64,000 nucleotides of DNA. Origin: Loripinus fragilis. Lineage: Eukaryota; Mollusca; Bivalvia; Lucinida; Lucinidae. Position 1 is the stretch's first letter. Every line of letters starts with the position of its first letter. The notes beneath the pieces were generated by a model. The model worked only from the letters and a program-made list of their open reading frames with translations. It did not search any database and was not told the DNA's origin. The translations under genes and the position numbers were made by a program. Shown piece by piece: positions 11,030 to 22,813 of the stretch. The DNA lies in the NCBI GenBank assembly GCA_964019695.1, contig OZ026516.1, positions 99,448,368 through 99,512,367 on the forward strand, written 5' to 3'.

Positions 11030-11105
11030 TATTCTAGCTAGTCTCTGTGGCTGAGTAGACTGGTTTAAGTCTGACAGGGTTGGAAACCCCGGAGATAACG
11101 AAAAT
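11030..11105. repeat. Short dispersed repeat, copy 1 of 3
   Basis: The sequence AGTTTCAATATTCTAGCTAG then CTCTGTGGCTGAGTAGACTG and GGAAACCCC recurs in diverged form at about 59900-59975 and 60790-60865. I do not recognise the family. Confidence 0.45.
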
Positions 11106-11191
11106 TCACACTACAAACATCAACAGCAACTGGATAAATGCGCCATATTATTATAGAATTTATGATGTGTACATCTGAGATGTAATCCATT

Positions 11192-12250
11192 TTGTCAGGA
11201 GCTAATGATTATTCATTTTAGTATTAAACTTAGCCAGGCGCCTATGATTATTCCTTTTAGTAGTACACTTAGCCAGGAACTTAAGATTATTCACTTTAAT
11301 AGTACAGTAAGCCAGAAGCTTATGGTTATTCATATTAGTATTATACTTAGTCTAGAGCTTATGGATTTTCATTTAGTATTATACATTTACTTTGCCAGGA
11401 GAACTTATGATTAAACTTTTTTGCATTATACTTAGCTTTGAGATTATGATTATTCGTTTTAGTGGTACACTTTGGCAGAAGCTTATGATTATCTTTTTAG
11501 TATAATAGCTTTATATTAAGCCTGTAGCTTGTTAGCATTCATTTTAGAAGTACACATAGCCGGGAGCTAATGATAATTCATTTTTGTATTATACTAAGCA
11601 AAGAGCTTATGGTTAGGTTATTCATTTTAGTATTATACTTAGCAAAGAGCTCAAGAATATTCATTTTAGTATTATACTTAGCAAACTTATTTTTATGCAT
11701 TTTTGTATTATACTTAGCCAGGATCTTATGGTTATTCATTTTAGTAGTACATTTAGACAGGAGCTTATGATTATTCATTTTAGTATTATGCTTAGCCAGG
11801 AGCTTGTGATTTTTCATTTTAGTATAATGCATGTACTTTGCCATGAGCTTATGATAAAACATTTATTATACTTAAACTGGGGCTTATGATTTTTTTTATA
11901 CATTTTGGTATTATACTTACCTGGTAAATAATTGAGCTTAAGATTATTTATTTTACTATTATACTTACTAATAGCCAATAGCTTGTGGGTATTCATTTAA
12001 TAAAATCCTTAGCTTGGAGCTTATGCTTATTCATTTTAGAATTATATTTAGCCAGGAATTTATGATTATTCATTTTTGTAGTACATTTAGCCAGAAGCTT
12101 ATGATTATTCATTTAAGTAAATTTATTTAGCCAGAAGTTTATTATTATTCATTTCGCATAGTTTTATATTTTGCCAGGAGCTTACGATTAAAAATTTTCG
12201 TATTATACTTAATCAAGAGCTTATGATTATTGAGTTTAGTATTATACATA
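11192..12250. repeat. Satellite, diverged monomeric left flank (39-45-bp monomers)
   Basis: Monomers of the form AGCTTATGATTATTCATTTTAG plus TATTATACTTAGCCAGG, about 39-45 bp, are repeated head to tail about 25 times. They diverge freely from each other and show indels. They lack the regular three-monomer periodicity of the core to the right. This is the pattern expected where monomeric satellite borders a homogenised higher-order array. Confidence 0.85.
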
Positions 12251-15200
12251 CTAGTAGCCAAGAGCTTGTGAGTACTCATTTTAGTATTATACTTAGCCTG
12301 GAGCTTATGATTATTCATTTTAGTAGTATACTTAACAAAGAGCTTATGATTATTTATCTTAGTATTATACATATAAGTAGCCAAGAGCTTGTGAGTACTC
12401 ATTTTAGCATTGTTCTTAGCCTGGAACTTATGATTTTTCATTTTAGTAGTATACTTAACCAAGAGCTTTTGATTATATATCTTAGTATTATACATATTAG
12501 TAGCCAAGAGCTTGTGAGTACTCATTTTAGTATCATTCATAGCCTGGAACTTATGATTATTCATTTTAGTAGTATACTCAACCAAGAGCTTATGCTTATT
12601 TATCTTAGTATTATACATATTAGTAGCCAAGAGTTTGTGAGTACTCATTTTAGTATTATTCTTAGCCTGGGACTTATGATTATTCATCTTAGTGGTAAAC
12701 TTAACCAAGAGCTTATAATTATTTATCTTAGTATTATACAGAGCTTGTGAGTACTCATTTTAGTATTATACTTAGCCTTGAGCTTATGATTATTCATTTT
12801 AGTAGTATACTTAACCAAGAGCTTGTGATCATTTATCTTAGTATTATACATATTAGTAGCCAAGAGCTTGTGAGTACTCATTTTAGTATTATTCTTAGCC
12901 TGGAACTAATGATTATTCATTTTAGTAGTATACTTAACCAAGAGCTTATGATTATTTATCTTAGTATTATACATATTAGCAGCCAAGAGCTTGTGAGTAC
13001 TCATTTTAATATTATTCTTAGCCTGGAACTTATGATTATTCATTTTGGTAGTATACTTAACAAAGAGCTTATGATTATTTATCTTAGTATTATACATATT
13101 AGTAGCCAAGAGCTTGTGAGTACTCATTTTAGTATTATTCTTAGCCTGGAACTTATGATTATTCATTTTAGTAGTATATTTAACCAAGAGCTTATGATTA
13201 TTTATCTTAGTATAATACATATTAGTAGCCAAGAGCTTGTGAGTACTCATTTTAGCATTGTTCTTAGCCTGGAACTTATGATTATTCATTTTAGTAGTAT
13301 ACTTAACCAAGAGCTTTTGATATTTATCTTAGTAATATACATATTAGTAGCCAAGAGCTTGTGAGTACTCATTTTAGTATTATTCATAGCCTGGAACTTA
13401 AAATTATTCATTTTAGTGGTATACTTAACCAAGAGCTTATGCTTATTTATCTTAGTATTATACATATTAGTAGCTAAGAGTTTGTGAGTACTCATTTTAG
13501 TATTTTTCTTAGCCTGGGACTTATGATTATTCATTTTAGTGGTAAACTTAGCCAAGAGCTTATGATTATTTATCTTAGTATTATACATAGCTTGTGAGTA
13601 CTCATTTTAGTATTATACTTAGCCTGGAGCTTATGATTCTTCATTTTAGTAGTATACTTAACCAAGAGCTTATGATTATTTATCTTAGTATTATACATAT
13701 TAGTAGCCAAGAGCTTGTGAGTACTCATTTTAGTATTATTCTTAGCCTGGAACTTATGATTAATCATTTTAGTAGTATACTTAACCAAGAGCTTATGATT
13801 ATTTATCTTAGTATTATACATTTTAGTAGCCAAGAGCTTGTAAGTTCTCATTTTAGTATTATTCTTAGCCTGGAACTTATGATTATTCATTTTAGTAGTA
13901 TACTTAACAAAAAGCTTATGATTATTTATCTTAGTATTATACATATTAGTAGCCAAGAGCTTGTGAGTACTCATTTTAGTATTATTCTTAGCCTGGAACT
14001 TATGATTATTCATTTTAGTAGTATATTTAACCAAAAGCTTATGATTATTTATCTTAGTATTATACATATAAGTAGCCAAGAGCTTGTAAGTACTCATTTT
14101 AGTATTATACTTAGCCTGGAGCTTATTATTATTCATTTTAGTAGTATACTTAACCAAGAGCTTTTGATTATTTATCTTAGTATTATACATATTAGTAGCC
14201 AAGAGCTTGTGAGTACTCATTATAGTATTATTCTTAGCCTGAAACTTATGATTATTCATTTAAGTAGTTTACTTAACCAAGAGCTTATGATTATTTATCT
14301 TAGTATTATACATATTAGTAGCCAAGAGCTTGTGAGTACTCATTTTAGTATTATTCTTAGCCTGGAACTAATGATTATTCATTTTAGTAGTATACTTAAC
14401 CAAGAGCTTATGATTATTTATCTTAGTATTATACATATTAGCAGCCAAGAGCTTGTGAGTACTCATTTTAGTATTATTCTTAGCCTGGAACTTATGATTA
14501 TTCATTTTGGTAGTATACTTAACAAAGAGCTTATGATTATTTATCTTAGTATTATACATATTAGTAGCCAAGAGCTTGTGAGTACTCATTTTAGTATTAT
14601 TCTTAGCCTGGAACTTATGATTATTCATTTTAGTAGTATATTTAACCAAGAGCTTATGATTATTTATCTTAGTATAATACATATTAGTAGCCAAGAGCTT
14701 GTGAGTACTCATTTTAGCATTGTTCTTAGCCTGGAACTTATGATTATTCATTTTAGTAGTATACTTAACCAAGAGCTTTTGATATTTATCTTAGTAATAT
14801 ACATATTAGTAGCCAAGAGCTTGTGAGTACTCATTTTAGTATTATTCATAGCCTGGAACTTAAAATTATTCATTTTAGTGGTATACTTAACCAAGAGCTT
14901 ATGCTTATTTATCTTAGTATTATACATATTAGTAGCTAAGAGTTTGTGAGTACTCATTTTAGTATTTTTCTTAGCCTGGGACTTATGATTATTCATTTTA
15001 GTGGTAAACTTAACCAAGAGCTTATGATTATTTATCTTAGTATTATACATAGCTTGTGAGTACTCATTTTAGTATTATACTTAGCCTGGAGCTTATGATT
15101 CTTCATTTTAGTAGTATACTTAACCAAGAGCGTATGATTATTTATCTTAGTATTATACATATTAGTAGCCAAGAGCTTGTGAGTACTCATTTTAGTATTA

Positions 15201-15970
15201 TTCTTAGCCTGGAACTTATGATTAATCATTTTAGTAGTATACTTAACCAAGAGCTTATGATTATTTATCTTAGTATTATACATTTTAGTAGCCAAGAGCT
15301 TGTAAGTTCTCATTTTAGTATTATTCTTAGCCTGGAACTTATGATTATTCATTTTAGTAGTATACTTAACAAAGAGCTTATGATTATTTATCTTAGTATT
15401 ATACATATTAGTAGCCAAGAGCTTGTGAGTACTCATTTTAGTATTATTCTTAGCCTGGAACTTATGATTATTCATTTTAGTAGTATATTTAACCAAAAGC
15501 TTATGATTATTTATCTTAGTATTATACATATAAGTAGCCAAGAGCTTGTAAGTACTCATTTTAGTATTATACTTAGCCTGGAGCTTATTATTATTCATTT
15601 TAGTAGTATACTTAACCAAGAGCTTTTGATTATTTATCTTAGTATTATACATATTAGTAGCCAAGAGCTTGTGAGTACTCTTTATAGTATTATTCTTAGC
15701 CTGAAACTTATGATTATTCATTTAAGTAGTTTACTTAACCAAGAGCTTATGATTATTTATCTTAGTATTATACATATTAGTAGCCAAGAGCTAGTGAGTA
15801 CTCATTTTAGTATTATTCTTAGCCTGGAACTTATGATTATTCATTTTAGTAGTATACTTTACCAAGAGCTTATGATTATTTATCTTAGTTTTGTACATAT
15901 TAGTAGCCAATAGCTTGTGAGTACTCATTTTAGTAGTATTCTTAGACTGGAACTTATGATTATTCATTTT
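12250..15970. repeat. Satellite core, 123-bp higher-order units (39+39+45), about 30 copies
   Basis: The period is exactly 123 bp over long stretches (for example GTGAGTACTC at 12391, 12514 and 12637). Each unit is three related monomers of 39, 39 and 45 bp, as in 12385-12423, 12424-12462 and 12463-12507. Identity between units is high. A 1462-bp block is present twice in tandem (about 12838-14300 and 14300-15762). It equals twelve units minus 14 bp, and both copies share the same small deletions (CATAGCTTG near 13588 and 15050, TTGATATTTATC near 13318 and 14780). All three monomer lengths are multiples of three and lack stops in one frame on each strand, which gives long artificial frames on both strands. 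I regard them as by-products. Confidence 0.92.
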
Positions 15971-16099
15971 AGTAGTATATATAGCAACTTGAGGAGCATA
16001 TGATGATTCACTTTAGTATCATATGTAGCCAAGAGTTTTTGAGAAATCGTTGTAGTATTATACATGTACTTTGTCAGGAGCTTATGCTTATTCACTTAA
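15971..16099. repeat. Satellite, diverged right flank
   Basis: Decayed monomers such as GAGCATATGATGATTCACTT and CAGGAGCTTATGCTTATTC mark the right edge of the array. It is broken by the TIR element at 16100 and resumes briefly at 16467-16510. Confidence 0.7.
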
Positions 16100-16466
16100 A
16101 GCTGCATACTCTGTAACTGTAAATATTTTTCGAAAAATTTTATTTTCTTTTTAAATCATTTGTAAAAGTAGAATTAAGCTATGTTTTCACGATAAAAATG
16201 TTCAGTACAGCTGAAAACTGCATGGAAAAGTGAATTATCTTATCAAATAGGTGTATTTTTCTCTTGTTGGTAGTTATTTGCGTCCCTCCAATAATTATAG
16301 ACTGTTGAATTTTAACATAAATGCAGTTGTTTTGATAGTGATAACTTGTTTAGATTTACGAAAATGGTAAAATGTTTACCTGAATTTGAGTATTTTTACT
16401 GCGTTCTTGAAAAATAAAAACATTATTTTTAAAATTAGAATATCAAAAGTTACAGACTATGCAGCT
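16100..16466. mobile_element. 367-bp MITE in satellite flank (TTAA or TA duplication)
   Basis: The ends are AGCTGCATACTCTGTAACT and, reverse-complemented, AGCTGCATAGTCTGTAACTT, with one internal mismatch. TTAA flanks both sides (16096-16099 and 16467-16470). Removing the element restores a continuous satellite monomer. A TTAA target is typical of piggyBac, but the termini do not look like canonical piggyBac ends, so a TA target (Tc1/mariner-like) is equally possible. No coding capacity. Confidence 0.75.
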
Positions 16467-16510
16467 TTAAGTATTATATTTAGCCAGGCGCTTATAAGTA
16501 TTTATTTTAC
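16467..16510. repeat. Satellite remnant right of the MITE
   Basis: GTATTATATTTAGCCAGGCG then CTTATAAGTATTTATTTTA is one more monomer, which shows the MITE inserted into the array. Confidence 0.7.
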
Positions 16511-16622
16511 AGGAACATGTAATAGTCAAAAAATATGGACAATATACTTATTTACCCCAAACTAAGAAATATTCTAAACCCGAATTTTATACAATCTCCA
16601 GTTTTATGACGCACACATTATC

Positions 16623-17080
16623 ACTAGGTGGAAACGTACACCGGATATTGCTCCAAAATGAGCCAAGGTTTACACTGAATTAGGAAAAAAAAAAACACAA
16701 CGAAGGTAAATAAATCTGGAATTTCTCCTATTTATTTCTTTTTTCGGTACTTGGCGTGTGTCGATTTAGAATCACTATATGTATTTTAGCAAATTGTATG
16801 CATGATTTGGCATCAAACACTGAACTTGATAGTGAAAGTCACAAAATGAAAGTCGTGCTCACACCAAAATTTAGACACCTATCCCCAAAAAGGAATAATA
16901 TTGAACCAAACAAGCAAACTATTAAACTTTTGAATCTGTAATTTTTTGAAATGGCATTTAAATATCAATGCGGAAAATTTCAGCCTCGTAGGTTGAAACT
17001 TGATGGAGATATGGCTAAAAACTAATGGTCAGGTAGTCTCGAAAAGGGTACTGGGGATTGGCAAAAGGTGAACTGGCTAG
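16623..17080 (+). repeat. Dispersed repeat R1, copy 1
   Basis: About 450 bp matching 23925-24385 in inverted orientation, and 22303-22465 in part. Shared phrases include GGTGGAAACG, ATATTGCTCC, GGAATTTCTCC, TTTTTTCGGTACTTGGCG, GATTTGGCATCAAACACTGA and AAAGTCGTGCTCACACCAA. A short open frame is shared by both large copies (HKMKVVLTP.FRHLSPKRNN). Its only upstream start is GTG and several differences between copies change residues, so I do not call a gene. Family unknown. Confidence 0.65.
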
Positions 17081-17700
17081 CATATTGTCTAAATTTTGTG
17101 TACTGAGGATTGGCAGGTAATTTCTAGCCCTTTTTAGCACCCCACTAATCAAAGTCAGTTTTAAGTACTATAGAATTGCTTGATTCCGTCCGTACGTCTG
17201 TCTGCCATTCTACCTTTCAGTCCTGACAAACTAACAATTGATTTTACGCTCCTCCAAGACTCAGAGCAGACTAAATGTTTGCTCTAATCTGCTGGTCAAC
17301 TTTTGAAGCCTTATTTGCAAACATCATGTTTCCAGATAAGCAGTCTGGTTAGGATCCATAGTGTTTGCTTTTGCGATAAAAGCATTATGAAGTACATGTA
17401 TATATACTAACCCACACCTCCATTGCAAAATGTTTCAGGAGTTAAATTTAATTACAAACTAGGTCTAGCCTAAATGAATGTATTAATAGATTTTTCGCTT
17501 ACTGTAAAGGCGGCAATTAAATATTCATATATGGGCATGATATGGCTATTTCATCTGCTAAGGAAGGGAAATCACGTTTTATTTATAATTTGGTAAAGGG
17601 TTAATCAGCTTTTTGGAACACGCAAGCAAGCGTGCATTTCATGAAAATTCTAACTGTATACACACTGAACCCCATTTATTAACCCTTAAAGCGCATAATC
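17081..17700. other. No recognised feature
   Basis: Non-coding with no clear repeats seen. Confidence 0.3.
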
Positions 17701-17750
17701 ACAAAATGTATGTTTTTTGCATTACACTAAAATATTTGAGCCTCACAGAC

Positions 17751-17812
17751 AAACAGTGTGGACCCAGATCAGACTGCTCCTGAAGGAGCAGTCTGATCTG
17801 TGTCCACAATGT
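17751..17812. repeat. CAGATCAG hairpin element, inner arm ACTGCTCCT
   Basis: The arms TGTGGACCCAGATCAG plus ACTGCTCCT and their complement pair over about 25 bp with one mismatch around a GA loop at 17782-17783. This is one of at least five short palindromes in the window that share the outer arm (AAACAGTGTRGAYCCAGATC) but have different, still self-complementary, inner arms. It has no coding capacity and the mechanism of spread is unknown. Confidence 0.75.
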
Positions 17813-17819
17813 GTGCCCC

Positions 17820-18940
17820 TATGCTTATATTAAATAGACATTTTCAGATGCAGTTATTTTGCTGGCGTTTTAAGGACTAAATAACGTGTATTGCGTCTAT
17901 ACTGAGACAATGATGCAATATGATAGTTACTTTTTTATAAAACCACGCCTCATTTTCAGCTTTTACCTATTTGTAAGGTTGTAAGGTTGACCAGTCCTAA
18001 TTTAGCATTCATGAGGTGCAGCCTTTACAGTGACCAAAAAGTCACATAACACCGTTTAGAGGTTATGACAGACATTCAACCAATCCAATTCTGATAGAAA
18101 AAAAAATTGATTGATAAAGTTCTACTTTCATTTTCATAAATATTAAGTGTTTTAATTTTTGATAAAATTATGTTACAGTGGGTTAAATAATATATGGAAT
18201 ATTTATGGTTCAGATTGATTTTGTGTTAGAAAAATAGTAAGTGAGTATGATCAGGAAATACCACAATCACAAACTGCAGACAATCCCATGGCACCGTGAG
18301 GAACAGCCATACAACAATCATGAGACACCAGGAAGACAAACTAAGCAAAGCAACCAGCCCTCTCAAAATCAATTATGCTGGCTTATTTGATTTATTTTTC
18401 ACATTAAATCCAACCAAATTGGTCATGCTTTAGATACAAATAGATGATGACTCTAGGGGTAGGCATGAAGGTTGTCAAATGTGGACTGAATTTTTGAGAC
18501 TCAGATAAACAATATCATAAACCATTTTATAAAAAGTAATTTGACTATTAAAATAAGCAGTTCTTTTAATGTTGGTTACATTTTTGATGCAAAAAAACTT
18601 CTATGGTAGTTTATGTGCTTTATGTTCGAGTATCTTCCTCTAAATCACACATGCTTCAATCAGTTTTTTAAGTAACATGCTTTATACTAATAAGGACACT
18701 AATCGTCATATTTCGCATAAGTGGGCCTTCAAATGGCAGCAATTTATACCCACTAGTAGTTTAAACTCATATAGTGCTTTAATTACACTTAAATGATAAA
18801 TATAAAAGAAAGCAACATATGTAACTGTTAGAAATAGGTGCATATTTCTAGTCCTTTGCTTACAATATAAAATTATATTGACATGTAAGAATAAAAAAAA
18901 ACTTTGATATCACCACTAAAGAAGTTCCTACCTTACTATA
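17820..18940. other. No clear feature
   Basis: AT-rich non-coding sequence. Weak similarity to other dispersed repeats near 18250-18350 is too slight to support. Confidence 0.3.
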
Positions 18941-19019
18941 GAAGCACCTATTTGTTAGGGTAACATAGTAAACTTTGATATTGCAAAGTAATCTCCTAAC
19001 TGTGTATGAGCTAACGAAT

Positions 19020-19898
19020 ATAATTTTGTGCTTTATATAATGAGTTTGAAGCAAACTATAATGAACAAAGCTTTGGAGGTATTATGAAAGTCAATAGTCA
19101 AGTGATAACACTGTTCTAAATACAGCTGTGGTATAATATACTTGATATTAAGTAACGTATACAACAGTTTTATCGTAAATGTAGATTGCTTTGTTGCATA
19201 CTGGCTGTTGGTTGCATTTATTAACATCTTTCAATGCAATGAGCATGTCGTTAAATAAGAATTAGATTTAACTTTGTATTTGTACAATATATTTTGATAC
19301 TATTATAGGGTAACAGAGTTACCATGGCTGTTACTCAGTGAAGCCCAAACTGCCAGAAGCTAACATGGGCCATTTTGCATCATTTAATCTTATGTACATT
19401 TAATGCAGTTTAAGGAAATCATATTGTACTAAATAACTACTAAATGAAGGAGGGCTTCCATAAGCTTATTTTTTGGATGTTATATTTGTTACTATTTGCT
19501 CTATGGATTCAAGATAAGCATGCTCCTTATGTATAATTTACTGCTGGTATCCAATCTCATTACATGCCAGCTGAATATATTTGTTTTTACTCTGCATGAC
19601 TTTATTCCATGCTTTTTAGCCAAAAAATGTGTGTGTTATTATTGTAAACTTATCAAGTCAAATGTCTACAAAAATATTCTATAACAGCTAGGGAGCTGGT
19701 CTTTACAATTTTGGATGGGTCAGTTAGTTGTCTCTTTGATAACACCAAAAACTTGACCCTTTTGTCAGTAATTAGAAGAAACGACAGGCATAATAATTTC
19801 CCAGAAATTGGGTAGCAATGAAAAATGTCACGTAACATTGTGGAAAGCATAATTTTGTTTAAAATAATAAGGTTTTGTTGCTAAATGATTGGGCCATA
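19020..19898. repeat. ~1.1-kb segmental repeat, copy 1
   Basis: Matches 21170-22055 in the same orientation, in the same order: TATATAATGAGTTTG, CAAGTGATAACACTGTTCTA, TTGCATACTGGCTGTTGG, GTAACAGAGT, AACTGCCAGAA, GCCATTTTGCAT, GAAACGACAG and GATTGGGC. Identity is moderate, so it is an old duplication. Its right end is interrupted by the 1041-bp TIR element. Confidence 0.7.
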
Positions 19899-19900
19899 TA

Positions 19901-20941
19901 TACTGACGTCAACTAAAAACGCCTCACTCATTATCACTGATTTCTAAGCGATGATATATAAAAATGAACAGCCACGTACTGCTTCTTTATGTAGAGGTTA
20001 GGCGATGTTGGAAAATGACTTTAATTTGATATGCAGGTGACTTGTTATTCTGATGACGTCATACAGGCTCAACGTACACACGACGCCATTGTGCATCGAT
20101 CGCTTATGATTTCAATTTGAATTTGCACCCAGTTTGTGCTGCTAATGTTTTGCTAATCAATGAACAAATTTTGGATCATTTTTTCAATAAATTGTGCTTG
20201 CGAGTAATAATTTTATGAAATTATGACGTCATATTAAAGACAATATGTAAGGTCTGTTTAAGAAACTTGCCAACATTCTCGTTTTGCTTTAAGTAATGGA
20301 AAAAATGATAAGGGGGTACATTAGGTAATGTACACAGAATATGCCTACATAAAATTACGTTATTTAAGATTAGCTGTAACGCCCAATGGCCAGTCGTTGG
20401 TCTACGTTTACGTCACCCAAAACGGCCGTCTGAAACACGTGCCAGATTGCGTATCCTCAGCAAACGTCGCTGGTTAAAGACTTAAGAGTTTTGCAAAGGA
20501 TTCGTAACAATCTTTTCACCCACTTTGCAGAGTCATGACATTTAAGTTTTACTGAAATGCATGGCGAAAAGGTGGGTGGGGTAAGTTTTTTCGTTCAGCA
20601 GAAGCATACAGACATTGTCTGAACATTATAAACGCATTTTTGGTAAAATAGAGACTGTTTTACAATGGTAAAAACACGTTTTCCTGTCAACGGGATGTAT
20701 CTGGAAACAAAGCAAATGTGGCTAAAATCTTGTGTCGCACGAAATGGTGACCCCTGTCCCAAACCAAGGTCGTTTTCTCAGCCTCAAATATTCTTTCAGC
20801 AATTTTGTTTTCATGAGATACGCTTGACTGATAAGATGTTATAATGCACTAAAATTCATAACTTTAGTCTGATAAGTCTAAGAGATATTCACGTTTATTT
20901 TTAGATGAGGCGTTTTTTCTTGACGTCAGTATAGAAACGTT
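19901..20941. mobile_element. 1041-bp TIR element with TA duplication and four TGACGTCA sites
   Basis: The ends TACTGACGTCAACTAAAAAC and, reverse-complemented, TACTGACGTCAAGAAAAAAC form inverted repeats that continue through CGCCTCA. TA flanks both sides (19899-19900 and 20942-20943), consistent with a Tc1/mariner-type non-autonomous element. A perfect CRE octamer TGACGTCA lies in each TIR (19904-19911 and 20931-20938) and twice inside (20054-20061 and 20224-20231). No transposase frame is seen. It sits between two segmental repeat copies. Confidence 0.75.
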
Positions 20942-22060
20942 AAACTTCAATTCATTTGAATGTCTCATAACATTTTTGACTTTTTAACTGTCCATGTAAT
21001 TTGAATGGATTTTGGAGAACAACGTACGTGACAGGTGTTACATGGCTTGCGCGACACTTGTCAGAGGGGTAACATGTTTCAAAAAACTTGTAATACATTG
21101 GGCTATATGAATAACCTAGTCTGCAAAATTACCGCTGGGGGAGGCAAAGCCATATGTATCCCATTGCCTATATTACTTTGTGGCTTATATAATGAGTTTG
21201 TAGTGAACCATAATGAACAATGCTTTGGAGGTCTTTTGACAGCCAATGGTCAAGTGATAACACTGTTCTAAATAGTAATATATCTTATTAAATAACGTAT
21301 ATAACAGTATTATCATAGCTGTAAAATTTTTTGTTGCATACTGGCTGTTGGCTGCAATTTTTTAAGATCTTTCGATGCAATTAGCATTTTGATTAATAGG
21401 AATTAGATTCAACTTTGTATTTGCACTATAGGATTAGAGATTTATAAAAGGTAACAGAGTCAACGTGACTGTAACAAAGTAAAGCATCAACTGCCAGAAC
21501 CTAATATGAGCCATTTTGCATCTTCTATTCTTTTAAACATTTAACATACCTTTAAAAATCATAGTGTACAAAATAACCCCTAAATGGGATGGTCCATTCA
21601 CAGATATTTTTGGATGTTATATATGATATTATTTGCATTATGTTTTTAAGATGAGCACGCTACTCAAGTATAATTTACTGTTATTAATCTCTCTCATAAC
21701 ATGCCAGCTGAATATACTTGGGCTTTCTTTAAACTGCATGACTTAATCCATGTTTTTTAGCAAAAATGTATTTGTTATTATTGAAAATTAATACACTGGT
21801 AGCCATTTTCAAATGCCTACAAAAGATATTTTATAAAGAAAAGAAGCTGGTCTTTGGAGTTTGGATAGTTCAGTTTATCATCTTTGTGGCAGCATCAAAC
21901 ACCAGACCCAATGAACAATAATAAACATTTCAGAAGAAACGACAGCCATAATAATTTCCAAGAAAGAGGGTAGTAATGCAAAATGTCACATTAGTAACAT
22001 AGTGGACCGTATAATTTTGTTTTAAATAAAAAGGTTTTGTTGTTTATGATTGGGCTATAT
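20942..22060. repeat. ~1.1-kb segmental repeat, copy 2
   Basis: Begins after the TIR element with GTTAAACTTCAATTCATTTG and runs to GATTGGGCTATATG near 22050. It is paralogous to 19020-19898 and its beginning is paralogous to 22060-22690, so the locus is an array of about 1.1-kb units. A short frame at 21035-21271 is not conserved and is not called. Confidence 0.65.
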
Positions 22061-22143
22061 GAAAATTTAAAACTTTAACTCATTTTGACTTTTGTACATT
22101 TCATGTCATTTTAACGATTTTTGATAGGTAACATGTGTAACAG

Positions 22144-22501
22144 AGGAGGCAGTGGTTCAGTTGTAGAGTACTTGACTCAAGACCGAGGGGCCATGGGTTC
22201 CAGCCTCACCAGCGTCACTGCATTTTGTCCTTGAGCAAGAACATTAATCCTAGCTAAGTACTGGTTCAACACAGGAAGACCTGTCCCTATATAACTGAAA
22301 GACATGCTGGAATTTCTCCTATTTAATTCTTTTTTCGGTACTTGGCATGTGTTGATTTAGAATCACTACATGTATATTCAGCAAATTGTATGCATGATTT
22401 GGCATCAAACACTGAACTTGATAGTGAAAATCACAAAACGAAAGTCGTGCTCACACCAAAATTTAGATGGGATGTAAAGAATCAAAACAAACAAAACAAA
22501 C
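22144..22501 (+). mobile_element. tRNA-derived SINE, copy with 163-bp internal insertion
   Basis: The head has GCAGTGGTTCAGTTGTAGAG (A box region) and GGGTTCCAGCCTC (B box region). The body has GTCCTTGAGCAAGAACATTA and GAAGACCTGTCCCTATATAA, and the tail AAACAAACAAAACAAAC. Between AACTGAAAGA and GATGGGATGTAAA a piece of dispersed repeat R1 (22303-22465) replaces the few bases found in the uninterrupted copy at 22814. The SINE head is degraded relative to the consensus of the four copies. Confidence 0.8.
22303..22465 (+). repeat. Dispersed repeat R1, partial copy 2 nested in SINE
   Basis: Runs from GCTGGAATTTCTCC to ACACCAAAATTTA and corresponds to about 16715-16875 of copy 1. It is nested in the SINE tail region. 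Neither end coincides with an end of the larger copies, so only part of R1 is mobile or the ends were lost. Confidence 0.65.
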
Positions 22502-22813
22502 ATGAGTAACAGGATGTTACAGGCTTACGTGACTGTTACCAGATGGCTAACATGTTAAAAAAACTTGTAACATATTAGGCTTTATGGAAATCATAGTCCT
22601 CAAAATTCAACCTGTGGGAGGGTGGGGTTAAAACATATCTATCACAGGGCCTAACAGCTGTAGCATCAAACTAAACCACAATCTGTTGCATATGCGTATA
22701 AAGCCATCCCTTAAAACACATGCACAGCCATCAAGTCAAACCAGACGCCTTAATTCCAGCATGTGTGGTTACCCAAATCCCTATGTTTTATGCAAGCAGG
22801 AAAGCCTCAATCA

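Larger units (their letters stand above)
22061..22690. repeat. ~1.1-kb segmental repeat, partial copy 3 with SINE insertion
   Basis: ACTTTAACTCATTTTGACTT at its start, and CATGTT..AAAAAACTTGTAAC with TTAGGCTTTATGGAAATC after the SINE, correspond to the beginning of copy 2. The SINE at 22144-22501 splits it. Confidence 0.55.

Noticed and set aside
12145..15913. Long open frames on both strands of the satellite as genes
   Set aside because: They are simultaneous on both strands, track the 123-bp repeat exactly, have no family resemblance, and break at satellite indels.
16756..16941. 61-codon frame in R1 as a small gene
   Set aside because: It begins at GTG, not ATG, and the inverted copy differs mostly by residue-changing substitutions.
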